This document shows positions 48,495 through 57,420 of a DNA stretch of 64,000 bases, in pieces. The position numbers and the translations under genes are program-made. The notes under the pieces were generated by a model. It was not told the DNA's origin and did no database searches. It worked only from the letters and a program-made list of their open reading frames with translations. The DNA comes from Helicobacter rappini. GTDB taxonomy: Bacteria > Campylobacterota > Campylobacteria > Campylobacterales > Helicobacteraceae. The stretch covers positions 1 through 64,000 of the forward strand of contig NZ_FZPK01000014.1 in the NCBI RefSeq assembly GCF_900198625.1, given 5' to 3'. The stretch's first letter is position 1, and every line of letters starts with the position of its first letter.

Positions 48495-49145
48495 TTATTG
48501 AATCTTAGAGATATAACTTGGAAACAAAAACTTGCATTGAGTAAAAAGTTGAAGAGACTTAAAAGTGAAAATTTTGCGATATACACATAGACAAAAAAGT
48601 ATAAAATATAGGTATTTACCCCCCCCCCCCCCATAGAGTTTTACACGCTTAAGTAACTTTGCTGGAGTACCAACATATACACTATAACTCTCACATACGC
48701 CTTTAACGAAACTAAGCGCACCAACAGACACATAATCACCAAGCCTACTTCCAGCATAAATAACACTATTTGTCCCACAAATACAATGATGACCAATTAC
48801 CACTCTATCTATATATACTTCATCTTTATTCGTTGTAACATAATTGTCGCTGCGAGAAAAAGCTCTTACACCATAAGCAAAGACACTATGATTGCCGATA
48901 ATAACTCCACCTTTTTGCAAATCTTCACTTTTACTACCACCGGCAATTAAACAAAAAGGTGCAATGCTGACAGATTTTCCAAGATAAACATTGCCACTTA
49001 TCACACAAAAATCATCAATCCTTACATTATCATCAAGAATCATTAAATGCGTATCATATAGACTTGCTTTTGAAGATATTAATACATTTTTGCCAAGAGA
49101 TTTAAAGTCTAAAGATAAAAGTTCATGTTGTGTTAAATAGCTCAT
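48495..49145 (-). CDS. Left-handed beta-helix acyltransferase
   Basis: A hexapeptide-repeat acyltransferase. Imperfect isoleucine-patch repeats run from about residue 20 to 160 (NVLISSKASLYDTHLMI, VVIGHHCICGTNSVIYAGS, VYVGTPAKLLKRVK). It probably O- or N-acetylates a glycan sugar. The family part ends at about residue 167 and is followed by a 14-G tract (48619-48632) and, in the present phase, a 46-residue aromatic-rich tail stopping 15 bp before the next gene. At 13 G a different tail would end in an ATGA overlap with the WbqC copy 1 start. Confidence 0.8.
   Translation of the reverse strand: MSYLTQHELLSLDFKSLGKNVLISSKASLYDTHLMILDDNVRIDDFCVISGNVYLGKSVSIAPFCLIAGGSKSEDLQKGGVIIGNHSVFAYGVRAFSRSDNYVTTNKDEVYIDRVVIGHHCICGTNSVIYAGSRLGDYVSVGALSFVKGVCESYSVYVGTPAKLLKRVKLYGGGGGKYLYFILFCLCVYRKIFTFKSLQLFTQCKFLFPSYISKIQ
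48619..48632 (-). repeat. Poly-G tract 8 (14 G on the coding strand), gene 3' end
   Basis: Coding strand AAACTCTAT, G14, TAAATACC. 14 G: stop at 48495. 13 G: open frame to ATGA at 48479-48476. 12 or 15 G: immediate TAA. Confidence 0.95.
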
Positions 49146-49191
49146 TTAATCACCTCTCTACATCTCAAAGTAGAAAGGCAACAAAACAATA

Positions 49192-49968
49192 TTAAATATG
49201 CGGTTTTCTTAGATATATATGCAGATAAAAAGAGATAAAAATAAGGGTATTCACCCCCCCCCCCCCATTGATTGCATTAAAGCTTTTTAAGTACATTTTG
49301 GCATTTTCTCCCTCATTAAAGATAAGATCTATAACACTGACATTATGCACAAAAGGTGGATAAAGTTGAGTATATTCTTTATAATCAGAATAATCAAACC
49401 AAGTAAGTTTTATATTTGCCTGATTAAAAAGATCCTCTTGTATATAGCTTTTTGCTGCAGGTCCAGATATATATTCATCTGCCCCTACCTTTTGACATAA
49501 ATCAACCAACCTTTGTGTTTTTCCCTCTATTAATCCATAATCTGTGTCCCAAGAAATTTTAGTTTGGATTCCAAAATACTCACATATAGCCTTCATCAAG
49601 ATTAAGTTTATTTCACTTAAATAAAGCGATTTGATCTCCATCAATAAAGATTCTAGCCATGCAAAATTATCTTTAAAACACAGGGCTTTTGAATAATTAT
49701 GTCTTAAACTCTCAATATGTTTAGCCTTCCACCGCATATCTGCAACCTTAGTTTCTCTTATTGGGCTGGTATAATTGCCTTTTGTTTCGACCGGTATACT
49801 TAGCCACTGCAACCCATTTGCCGTTTTGATTTGATTTCTATTTCTCCAATCTCTTCTAGTGTATTGCATGCTATCATAAATAATAAACTCATCCACAGAA
49901 TTAATTAAGTCAAAATAGCCTTTCCATGGAATGTAATTTGATTGTAAAATAGCTACTTTTTTCATCAT
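49192..49968 (-). CDS. WbqC-family protein, copy 2
   Basis: Paralogue of 47709-48479. The last 100 residues before the tract (from GIQTKISWDTDYGLIEGKT) are identical, and the DNA differs at only a few positions over about 305 bp. The middle (about residues 68-140, KGNYTSPIRETKVADMRWKA) is different. The start overlaps the stop of the formyltransferase upstream (ATGA at 49968-49965). A 13-G tract (49254-49266) follows; in the present phase a 20-residue tail (VNTLIFISFYLHIYLRKPHI) stops 46 bp before the next gene. At 14 G the frame would reach the next start (ATGA). Confidence 0.82.
   Translation of the reverse strand: MMKKVAILQSNYIPWKGYFDLINSVDEFIIYDSMQYTRRDWRNRNQIKTANGLQWLSIPVETKGNYTSPIRETKVADMRWKAKHIESLRHNYSKALCFKDNFAWLESLLMEIKSLYLSEINLILMKAICEYFGIQTKISWDTDYGLIEGKTQRLVDLCQKVGADEYISGPAAKSYIQEDLFNQANIKLTWFDYSDYKEYTQLYPPFVHNVSVIDLIFNEGENAKMYLKSFNAINGGGGVNTLIFISFYLHIYLRKPHI
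49254..49266 (-). repeat. Poly-G tract 9 (13 G on the coding strand), gene 3' end
   Basis: Coding strand GCAATCAAT, G13, TGAATACCC. 13 G: stop at 49192. 14 G: open frame of 38 codons to ATGA over the start at 49145. 12 G: immediate TGA. Confidence 0.95.
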
Positions 49969-50650
49969 ATCTCCAAATACTCTTTATCTTTAGAATCAAA
50001 AAACACAATATCCTGTTTTTCAATAACTAACGATGGATTAAAACCTTTATGAAAAGTATCATCTAATAAATGAATCTGATCTCTAGACACAAGAACACAT
50101 AAAAAATTTAATAGTAACACGCTTTGATTAACAAACAACTTATGTGCGTATTGCACAAAATTATCACTATCTCTTTCAACAACACATCTAGCAACTCTAG
50201 GTCCCATATCAAGCTCCTTTGTTACATAGTGAATAGTTGCACCATATACAGAATCATCCGACACAAAACTTCTTTCGACGGCACGCATACCAACATAATT
50301 AGGCAACAAAGCTGGATGAATATTGAAAGCTTTTTTATTTTTACAATAACTATCTAACAACGAATATCTCAAAATTCTATCGCAAGTCAAAACTAAATAA
50401 TCTACATTTTTAGATTCCAACCAGCACTTAGCCTGTCTCTCAAATTCCACTCCACCAAGCTCGCTATATTGCAATATAATGGAATCTATTTTGTCTTTCA
50501 AATCTACATAAGCACCACATTCTCTATCGCATAGAAGGTATAGATTTACCCCCCCCCCCATGCAAATTTCCCTAACATATCTCTATTTTGCTCAATAAAC
50601 TTTAAAAACGAACCATTGCCTGTGCAAAAAAATGCAACATTGATTGACAT
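49965..50650 (-). CDS. PurN/Fmt-like formyltransferase, phase-variable, OFF as assembled
   Basis: The gene starts MSINVAFFCTGNGSFLKFIE at 50650 (AAGGA ribosome-binding site) and continues after an 11-G tract as VNLYLLCDRECGAYVDLKDK with the formyltransferase signature AFNIHPALLPNYVGMRAVER and ATIHYVTKELDMGP. With 11 G the reading frame from the true start ends in TAA right after the tract (KFAWGGG stop). 12 or 9 G would join the parts into about 228 residues. An internal ATG at the tract (50561) could give a shortened product lacking the first strand. Substrate is probably a dTDP-amino sugar. Confidence 0.82.
50549..50559 (-). repeat. Poly-G tract 10 (11 G on the coding strand), inside formyltransferase
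   Basis: Coding strand AAATTTGCAT, G11, TAAATCT. 11 G: OFF (stop directly after the tract). 12 or 9 G: ON. Confidence 0.95.
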
Positions 50651-50663
50651 TATCCTTCCTTTT

Positions 50664-51327
50664 CTACAAATTAATATCCCAACTATTCTTAGAAAGCCTG
50701 ATAGCATCACTGGACCTATACACACTTCCTGTATTCGTGTCCTTTAAAATGCAACAACCTGCACCTATTAAACTTTTCTCACCAAGACACACACCATTTT
50801 TAATAATAGAACCCGCACCTAAAAAACAATTACTTCTCACTTCAACAAAACCATTAATGCAAACTCCCGAAGCTACAAAGCAGTGATCTCCAATATAACT
50901 ATCATGGCAGACAATCGAAGCAGGCAAAATACTAACATTATCACCTATCTTAACAAATGGTTGTAGCACAACATTTTCAAATATAAAAACATTTTCACCA
51001 ATACTTACCCCCCCCCCCCCCATTAATCATTCGCACACTAGAATGGATATAAGTAATACATTTATAACCACTTTCCTTAACGCTCTTATAAATTCGTTCT
51101 TTTATAGCATTGATTTGCTTGTAGCCAATTGCAACAAACATTTGGTAACTATGCGGTGGATACAATTCGCAAATATCTTCAAAAGCCACAAGCGGTTTAT
51201 TTAAAAACATCTTTTCATTTAAATATTGTCTATGAACCACATAAGCAACAATCTCATAGCATTCCTGCAAATATTGAGTTACCACCTTTGCATAGTCACT
51301 ATTGCCAAAAATCAATATCTTTTTCAT
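50664..51327 (-). CDS. NeuD/PglD-like sugar O- or N-acyltransferase, phase-variable, OFF as assembled
   Basis: The N-terminal domain (MKKILIFGNSDYAKVVTQYL; VAYVVHRQYL) is the Rossmann-like nucleotide-sugar part of NeuD/PglD acyltransferases, and the C-terminal domain is a left-handed beta helix (VSIGENVFIFENVVLQPFVK; SLIGAGCCILKDT). They are separated by a 14-G tract (51008-51021). 14 G stops the protein after VRMINGGGGGKYW; 13 or 16 G would join them as VRMINGGGGVSIGEN, about 220 residues. It follows the WecF-like gene by 38 bp. Confidence 0.85.
51008..51021 (-). repeat. Poly-G tract 11 (14 G on the coding strand), inside the NeuD-like gene
   Basis: Coding strand ATGATTAAT, G14, TAAGTATTG. 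14 G: OFF. 13 or 16 G: ON. Confidence 0.95.
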
Positions 51328-51365
51328 ACTGCATCCCTTTGCACCATATCTGCTATATTTTCAAT

Positions 51366-52424
51366 CTAATCTTCAAAAAAATCCCTATACAATTTTGCAA
51401 GGTAGTCTTCGTTATAATACTTTTCTCTTGTCTCTTTTTTGTTAGCACTACTATATGGGTTTGATATAAATTCATCAAAACTCAAATTAACAATATTCAT
51501 GCTATCGTAAATATGACAACCATCATTATTGAGATAGCCATAGACCGAAGATTCCCGTCGAATAAATACCTTTACCCCTAAATACAGAGATGCTATTGTG
51601 TTGCCAAAGCCTTCTTGATTGGCTTGGTTTAATATCAAAATATCATTTTGAGCTAAATACTGTGCATACTCATGCGAACTCAGAAGTTTATCTAGGTATT
51701 CAAACTTGTTGCCAAATATCTCTCTACCCTTAGCTATAATATCATTGTTATATCTCGTATCTCCATACGATACAACCGTTCTAACCACAATATCCTTATC
51801 TCTAAATTTTGCAAGTATATCCAGCATTTCAAGCGTCGATTTATCAGATGAGTTATTAATTTGTATCGTAACACAATCGGTTTGTTTTTTAACGGTGTTA
51901 TCTAGCATTTCCCTAGAAAGTGGAAAAATATAGAACGATCTATAAAACTTACCTTCCATACCATAAGTTTGCAATGCATACTCTTTATCTAAATCGCTAT
52001 GATAGCCTTTAAAGTGTTTTCTTACAAAATCATTTTTCTCGTCCCTTACTGGATGATACAGATCGCCTCCCCACATTATCCAATAACTCTTATTCAGTAA
52101 ATCACGATTATTATAAAATAGGTCTACAAGCTGCTCATCAAATAACGAGTGACAAATAATTTTTTTGATATTATTGCAAGAAAAGTTCAGTCCAGAATAA
52201 TCCATCACCTCAATAACATTTGAGCCTTCAGGAAATGAAAACTCGTTGAAAGTTCGTTTACATAAAATCAAATGCTCTCTTTTGTCAAAATATTTATTCA
52301 AAAAATCAACAAATGGTTTATTAAACTTATCATTGAACATTAAATGGACATATTTATAATGCCTTAATGCGCGATTGGCAACAAATCTCTGATAACGTTT
52401 CTCAAACGATCGTTTTAAATTCAT
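51366..52424 (-). CDS. wecF: WecF-like Fuc4NAc glycosyltransferase (GT56)
   Basis: The 352-residue protein resembles TDP-Fuc4NAc:lipid II transferase of GT family 56. Characteristic parts are YVHLMFNDKFNKPFVDFLNK near residue 25, SYWIMWGGDLYHP near 112, and the C-terminal NDILILNQANQEGFGNTIAS. WecF adds Fuc4NAc to a lipid-linked oligosaccharide (in enterobacteria, enterobacterial common antigen lipid III). With rmlA, rmlB and wecE in the same operon, a full route to a Fuc4N-type sugar and its transfer is present. Acceptor and final glycan are unknown. Confidence 0.78.
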   Translation of the reverse strand: MNLKRSFEKRYQRFVANRALRHYKYVHLMFNDKFNKPFVDFLNKYFDKREHLILCKRTFNEFSFPEGSNVIEVMDYSGLNFSCNNIKKIICHSLFDEQLVDLFYNNRDLLNKSYWIMWGGDLYHPVRDEKNDFVRKHFKGYHSDLDKEYALQTYGMEGKFYRSFYIFPLSREMLDNTVKKQTDCVTIQINNSSDKSTLEMLDILAKFRDKDIVVRTVVSYGDTRYNNDIIAKGREIFGNKFEYLDKLLSSHEYAQYLAQNDILILNQANQEGFGNTIASLYLGVKVFIRRESSVYGYLNNDGCHIYDSMNIVNLSFDEFISNPYSSANKKETREKYYNEDYLAKLYRDFFED

Positions 52425-52430
52425 ATTTTC

Positions 52431-53447
52431 CTACCTTTCATATTTTTCAACATAATACCGCAATGTCTTCTCTAGCCCACTTGCGAAACTCTCTTGTGGC
52501 TTCCAGCCTAGAATCTTAGCTATCTTGCTAGAATCAATGGCATAACGCCTATCGTGTCCTGCCCTATCCTGCACAAAAGCAATTTGACTTTGATAAGACT
52601 TTTTATCCGCCCTTGGGGCAATCTCATCAAGCAACGCACAAATATGCTTTGCAATCTCTATATTCACACGCTCACAATTCCCACCGACATTAAAAGTCTC
52701 GCCATAGCATTGTGAGTGAAATACTACATCAATAGCACGGCAATGATCCTCCACATAGAGCCAATCACGCACATTTTTACCATCGCCATAAATAGGTATT
52801 GTCTCACCTTGCAGAGCGTTACGAATGATCGTGGGGATAAGCTTCTCATCGTGTTGCTTAGGACCATAATTGTTAGAACAATTTGTGATAAATGCCTTTA
52901 ATCCATAGGTATGGATATAAGATCTCACAAGCATATCGCTTGATGCCTTAGAAGCTGAATAGGGGGAGTTTGGTGCATAGGGTGTAGATTCTGTAAAATA
53001 CCCACTCTCGCCCAAAGAGCCAAAAACTTCATCAGTGCTAATGTGATGAAACACACAATTTTCCTTGCCTCTTTTTGCAATATGCGGTGCTTCAAACCAA
53101 TGTAAATAAGCAGTATGCAAAAGATTAAAAGTCCCATTGACATTTGTTTTTATAAACGCATTGGGATTGGCAATAGAATTATCCACGTGAGATTCAGCAG
53201 CAAAATGTATCACACTTTCAATCTCATATTTTGTGAAAATCTCATTCACCAAGCTTTCATCGCAAATATCGCCCTGCATAAAAGTATAATTGCTGAAATT
53301 TTCCACACCTTTTAGATTCTCTAGACTCCCAGCGTAAGTAAGCAGATCTAAATTTACAATGTGATAATTTGGATATTTTTTCAAAAAATACAACACAAAA
53401 TTGCTACCGATAAAACCAGCCCCACCTGTTATTAAAATACTTTTCAC
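52431..53447 (-). CDS. rmlB: dTDP-glucose 4,6-dehydratase
   Basis: A short-chain dehydrogenase/reductase. The NAD-binding GGAGFIGSNF (residues 8-17), active-site STDEVFGSLG near 140, the catalytic YSASKASSD near 168 and NNYGPKQHDEKLIP near 205 identify RmlB. It forms dTDP-4-keto-6-deoxyglucose. The gene lies 13 bp after rmlA; no rmlC or rmlD is present, so the pathway leads to amino sugars and not rhamnose. Confidence 0.96.
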   Translation of the reverse strand: MKSILITGGAGFIGSNFVLYFLKKYPNYHIVNLDLLTYAGSLENLKGVENFSNYTFMQGDICDESLVNEIFTKYEIESVIHFAAESHVDNSIANPNAFIKTNVNGTFNLLHTAYLHWFEAPHIAKRGKENCVFHHISTDEVFGSLGESGYFTESTPYAPNSPYSASKASSDMLVRSYIHTYGLKAFITNCSNNYGPKQHDEKLIPTIIRNALQGETIPIYGDGKNVRDWLYVEDHCRAIDVVFHSQCYGETFNVGGNCERVNIEIAKHICALLDEIAPRADKKSYQSQIAFVQDRAGHDRRYAIDSSKIAKILGWKPQESFASGLEKTLRYYVEKYER

Positions 53448-53460
53448 TGCCCTACCCCAC

Positions 53461-54333
53461 CTAATGTTCTAAAAGATTTTTCAAATACTCACCATAGCCA
53501 CTTTTTTGCAAAACACAAGCACGCTCTAGCAATTTTTCTTCATCAATCCAACCATTATGATAGGCAATCTCCTCTAAACAAGCAATTTTATAGCCCTGCC
53601 GCAACTCAATAGTCTGCACAAAAGTAGAAGCCTCCACAAGACTATCGTGTGTGCCCGTATCAAGCCACGCAAAGCCCCTTCCTAGCACTTGAGATCTTAG
53701 CTTATTTTGCTTTAAATACGCAATATTTACATCAGTGATTTCTAGCTCTCCCCTTGCACTAGGCTTTAAAGATTTAGCGATAGAAATGGCGTTGTTATCA
53801 TAAAAATACAGCCCAGTTACCGCAAAATTACTCTTAGGATTAAGTGGCTTCTCTTCAATACTTAACGCCCTGCCCTCTTTATCTATCTCTACCACACCAA
53901 AACGCTCTGGGTCTTTAACGCGATAGGAAAAAATCGTAGCAATGCCATTTTGTGCCTCTTGCTTTGCCTCTAAAAGCATAGGCGAAAAGCCCTGCCCATA
54001 AAAGACATTATCCCCCAGAATCAATGCTACATCATCATTGCCTACAAACTGCTCTGCTAAAATAAGTCCTTGAGCTAATCCATCAGGGCTCTCTTGTATA
54101 GAATACTCAATCTCCATACCAAGCCAACTACCATCGCCAAAAATCTCTCTAAATCTTGGTGTATCTTTAGGGGTAGAAATGATTAAAACCTCTCTAATTT
54201 GCGCAAGCATTAGCACAGATAATGGATAATAAATCATAGGCTTATCGTAAATAGGTAGCAATTGCTTAGATACCATAAGCGTAGATGGATAAAGTCTTGT
54301 CCCACTTCCACCTGCCAAAACTATGCCTTTCAT
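53461..54333 (-). CDS. rmlA: Glucose-1-phosphate thymidylyltransferase
   Basis: RmlA joins dTTP and glucose-1-phosphate to dTDP-glucose. The nucleotidyltransferase motif [16 protein letters not shown] begins at residue 3, with [13 protein letters not shown] near 108 and VTGLYFYDN near 170; about 290 residues, as usual. An upstream ATG at 54357 is in frame, but MKGIVLAGG at 54333 is the family start. It is the first gene of the long minus-strand glycan operon. Confidence 0.96.
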   Translation of the reverse strand: MKGIVLAGGSGTRLYPSTLMVSKQLLPIYDKPMIYYPLSVLMLAQIREVLIISTPKDTPRFREIFGDGSWLGMEIEYSIQESPDGLAQGLILAEQFVGNDDVALILGDNVFYGQGFSPMLLEAKQEAQNGIATIFSYRVKDPERFGVVEIDKEGRALSIEEKPLNPKSNFAVTGLYFYDNNAISIAKSLKPSARGELEITDVNIAYLKQNKLRSQVLGRGFAWLDTGTHDSLVEASTFVQTIELRQGYKIACLEEIAYHNGWIDEEKLLERACVLQKSGYGEYLKNLLEH

Positions 54334-54384
54334 GCCTACAAACCTTTCTTTAAACAACTTCGAAAACTCGCCATAAAAGTGCAG

Positions 54385-54390
54385 ATTGTA
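54385..54390 (-). promoter_or_regulatory. Probable extended -10 box of the glycan operon
   Basis: The minus strand reads TTTGCTACAATCTGC, a TG-extended TACAAT about 50 bp before rmlA. The 366-bp interval 54334-54699 contains no gene; besides this box it holds the inverted repeat at 54553-54581. Confidence 0.45.
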
Positions 54391-54552
54391 GCAAAAATTA
54401 TTGCAAGTAAGGTAAATATAAAAGTTTATACTTGGCGTATCTATTATGCTTAATAGTCAAATATAGAAAATATATAATATTGCATCAGGACATTTAAAAA
54501 AACAGATTTTTTGTAAATAAAATGAAGTGAACATAAAACATCTTTAAACATA

Positions 54553-54581
54553 AGCTTGATATTCTTGCTCAATATCAAGCT
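54553..54581. terminator. Perfect 11-bp inverted repeat downstream of frdB
   Basis: AGCTTGATATT (54553-54563) and AATATCAAGCT (54571-54581) form a perfect stem with a 7-base loop, 120 bp past the frdB stop. There is no immediate T-run, so it may be a rho-assisted terminator or an mRNA-stabilising hairpin; the terminator call is tentative. Confidence 0.45.
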
Positions 54582-54699
54582 ATAAGTCAGTTATCGCCTT
54601 TTCTAAAGTTTCGCACTAGACACTAGCTTCACGCTAACTCGCAATTATGCAAGTCAATAATAAGGCTACATTTTATAGTTCTGAATCAACATTAAGATT

Positions 54700-55434
54700 C
54701 TAGCGTAAAGCCACCATCTTGCGACGCAAATATGCTATCTTGCTTTGAAGTGGCAACTCTTTAGGGCATACATCATGACAAGCAATAAGACTCATACAAC
54801 CAAATACACCATCATCATTACCTACAAGCTCATAATAATCTTCATCAGTTCGCTCATCATGTGGATCAATCATAAATCGCACAATTCTATTCATACCAGC
54901 AGCACCTACAAAGTCATCACGCATAACCTTTGTCGCACAACTTGCGATACAGCACCCACACTCAATACATCTATCAAGCTCAAAAACTTCATCAGCCACT
55001 TCAGGCTCTATAGGCATTTCAAGCTTTGAAATATCGGGTTTATGCTGTGTGTGAATCCAGCTTTCAACTCGTTTTGTCATTCCTGCAAACCAATCACCTG
55101 TATTTACACTTAAATCCTTAATAAGCTTGAATGCAGGTAAAGGCATAAGCGTGATAACGCCATCAGGGAAATCTTGTGTCAAAGTTCTGCAAGCAAGACC
55201 GGGTCGCCCATTAATCATCATGCCACAACTACCACAGATTCCAGCACGACATACAAAGTCAAAGCTCAAATCCGGGTCTTGCTGCTCTCTAATCATACCA
55301 AGCGCAATAAAAACAGTCATAGAATGTGCTTCTTCAATTTTGTATTCCCTAAAATGTGGCTTTGAAGTGGCACTCTGTGGGTCAAATTTTAATGCTCTTA
55401 TAGTTAATGTTCTTCCTTTAGTTTCAGCACTCAT
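54700..55434 (-). CDS. frdB: Fumarate reductase iron-sulfur subunit
   Basis: FrdB relays electrons from the quinol-oxidising FrdC to FrdA. The N-terminal 2Fe-2S domain shows [21 protein letters not shown] (cysteines near 64-85), and the C-terminal ferredoxin-like domain has [11 protein letters not shown] near 155 and a second cluster ending [12 protein letters not shown]. 244 residues. The start overlaps the frdA stop (TAATG). Confidence 0.97.
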   Translation of the reverse strand: MSAETKGRTLTIRALKFDPQSATSKPHFREYKIEEAHSMTVFIALGMIREQQDPDLSFDFVCRAGICGSCGMMINGRPGLACRTLTQDFPDGVITLMPLPAFKLIKDLSVNTGDWFAGMTKRVESWIHTQHKPDISKLEMPIEPEVADEVFELDRCIECGCCIASCATKVMRDDFVGAAGMNRIVRFMIDPHDERTDEDYYELVGNDDGVFGCMSLIACHDVCPKELPLQSKIAYLRRKMVALR

Positions 55435-57404
55435 TATCTATCTCCTAATCTTTGATTTCTTGCTTTATATTGTGGTTGCAAATTAAATGGCATAAGAGCT
55501 TCTTGCAGGGCATATCTATCGCCACCTTTAGCTTGAATCTCTTGTGTGATTCTATCAATCTCAGCTTGTCTTATAGCACTATTTGGATGCTCAATAATCA
55601 TACCTTTAGCACCATATCCGCGGAAGCCCGGAGCAATCTCCATTTTCATAATATCCAAATCTTCATAAGTTACCGTTGGTAATGTTTGGTTTGGATCTTC
55701 CCAGCTTGTAAGTGTGCGTTTAAGCCAATTTGCATCGTCTCTTTTTGGATAATCTTCCCTTGAATGTGCCCCGCGAGATTCTGTCCTATCAAGCGCACCT
55801 TTCGCTACACATAAAGCAACTTTAAGCATTTTTGGCGTGCGGTAAGCATCTTCTAGCTCTGGGTTATTATGCAACTTTTTGTTTTTCACATGAATATTTC
55901 TGCTGCGTTTAAATAACTCTTCAAGTTTATTAACAGCTTCTTGCAAACTCTTACCATCACGGAAAATACCCACATCATTATCCATAATATCTTTCATCGC
56001 ATTTTTAAGCTCATAGACATCTTCATTGCCAGAATTATTAATAAGAGAAGCAATATAGCTTTCTTGCTCTTTAATAAACTTCTCAAGCACAGAAGTTTGC
56101 ACTTCAATTTGTGCTTTCACACAATAATCAGTGAAATATCCACCGATAATCATGCCAGATACCACCGCTTCACTTACAGAGTTTCCACCAAGCCTATTGA
56201 ATCCATGTAAATCCCAGCACGCAACTTCACCCGCCGCAAATAATCCTTTAAGATAAGTTTCACCTTGATAATTTGTGCGAATACCACCCATAGAGTAATG
56301 CTGCATAGGTCGCACAGGCGCCCATTTTTCTGCTGGATCTAAACCTGCAAATGTTTTACAAATATCTTGCACATCGCGTAAATTTCTCTCAACATGTGCT
56401 CTACCCAAGATAGCAATATCAAGCCACAAGTGATCACCATAAGGTGATTTTACACCTTTACCATTGCGGATATGCTCAAGCATTCTACGAGACACAACAT
56501 CGCGGCTTGCAAGCTCCTTTTTCTCTGGCTCATAATCAGGCATAAAGCGATAGCCATCAACATCACGCAAGATTCCACCATCACCCCTACAACCTTCTGT
56601 AAGTAGGATTCCACTAGGCACAAGCGGTGTTGGGTGAAACTGCACAGCTTCCATATTGCCAAGTTTTGCAACACCTGTCTCCATCGCAATAGCTGCACCA
56701 ATACCTTCACAAATTACCGCATTTGTCGTATTTCTATACACTCTACCATAACCACCTGTGGCAAGTAATGTGCCTTTAGATACATAGGCTATAAGCTCGC
56801 CTGTTACCAAATCACGCACAACCGCACCATAGCACTTGCCATCTTGATGAATGATAGAAATAGCTTCTTTTCTATCTTGTATATCCACACCAAGCTTATA
56901 AGCTTCATTTGCCACCGCATAAAGCATAGTATGCCCTGTCGCATCGGCAGTATAGCAAGTTCGCCATTTTTTTGTGCCACCAAAGTCGCGTGAATGGATA
57001 TAGCCGTGGCGGAAGTCATCTTCTGTAATTGTTACTTTTTCGCCATTGATAACTGCCGGACGATCACCTTTTTGGATTCTAGTCCAAGGCACACCAAATC
57101 CTGCTAGCTCCCTAATTGCTTTTGGAGCGGTGGTAACAAACATTCTTGCTACATCTTGATCACAACCCCAATCGCTTCCTTTCACCGTGTCAGCAAAGTG
57201 TAAATCCTCATTATCACCATCACTCTTTACAGAGTTTCCAAGACTTGCTTGCATACCACCTTGAGCTGCTGCCGAGTGGCTTCTTTTTACTGGGACAAGA
57301 CTTAATACAATTGTGTTTAATCCTGCCTCTTTTGCTGCAATAGAAGCCCTAAGCCCTGCTAATCCGCCCCCAATAACCAACGCATCACAATATACTACTT
57401 TCAT
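55434..57404 (-). CDS. frdA: Fumarate reductase flavoprotein subunit
   Basis: FrdA reduces fumarate to succinate with covalently bound FAD in anaerobic respiration. It shows the dinucleotide fold [11 protein letters not shown] (residues 11-21), the FAD-linking histidine region [28 protein letters not shown] near 255, and the C-terminal [18 protein letters not shown] near 545. 656 residues. Confidence 0.97.
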   Translation of the reverse strand: MKVVYCDALVIGGGLAGLRASIAAKEAGLNTIVLSLVPVKRSHSAAAQGGMQASLGNSVKSDGDNEDLHFADTVKGSDWGCDQDVARMFVTTAPKAIRELAGFGVPWTRIQKGDRPAVINGEKVTITEDDFRHGYIHSRDFGGTKKWRTCYTADATGHTMLYAVANEAYKLGVDIQDRKEAISIIHQDGKCYGAVVRDLVTGELIAYVSKGTLLATGGYGRVYRNTTNAVICEGIGAAIAMETGVAKLGNMEAVQFHPTPLVPSGILLTEGCRGDGGILRDVDGYRFMPDYEPEKKELASRDVVSRRMLEHIRNGKGVKSPYGDHLWLDIAILGRAHVERNLRDVQDICKTFAGLDPAEKWAPVRPMQHYSMGGIRTNYQGETYLKGLFAAGEVACWDLHGFNRLGGNSVSEAVVSGMIIGGYFTDYCVKAQIEVQTSVLEKFIKEQESYIASLINNSGNEDVYELKNAMKDIMDNDVGIFRDGKSLQEAVNKLEELFKRSRNIHVKNKKLHNNPELEDAYRTPKMLKVALCVAKGALDRTESRGAHSREDYPKRDDANWLKRTLTSWEDPNQTLPTVTYEDLDIMKMEIAPGFRGYGAKGMIIEHPNSAIRQAEIDRITQEIQAKGGDRYALQEALMPFNLQPQYKARNQRLGDR

Positions 57405-57420
57405 ATATCTTCCTTTTCTA

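Noticed and set aside
47700-49970. CRISPR-like spacing of repeats
   Set aside because: The repeats are two gene paralogues and homopolymers, not short regular repeats with unique spacers.
50664-51023. Separate short hexapeptide acyltransferase gene starting at the poly-G tract
   Set aside because: The upstream frame encodes the matching NeuD/PglD N-terminal domain; both are one gene in the 13-G state.
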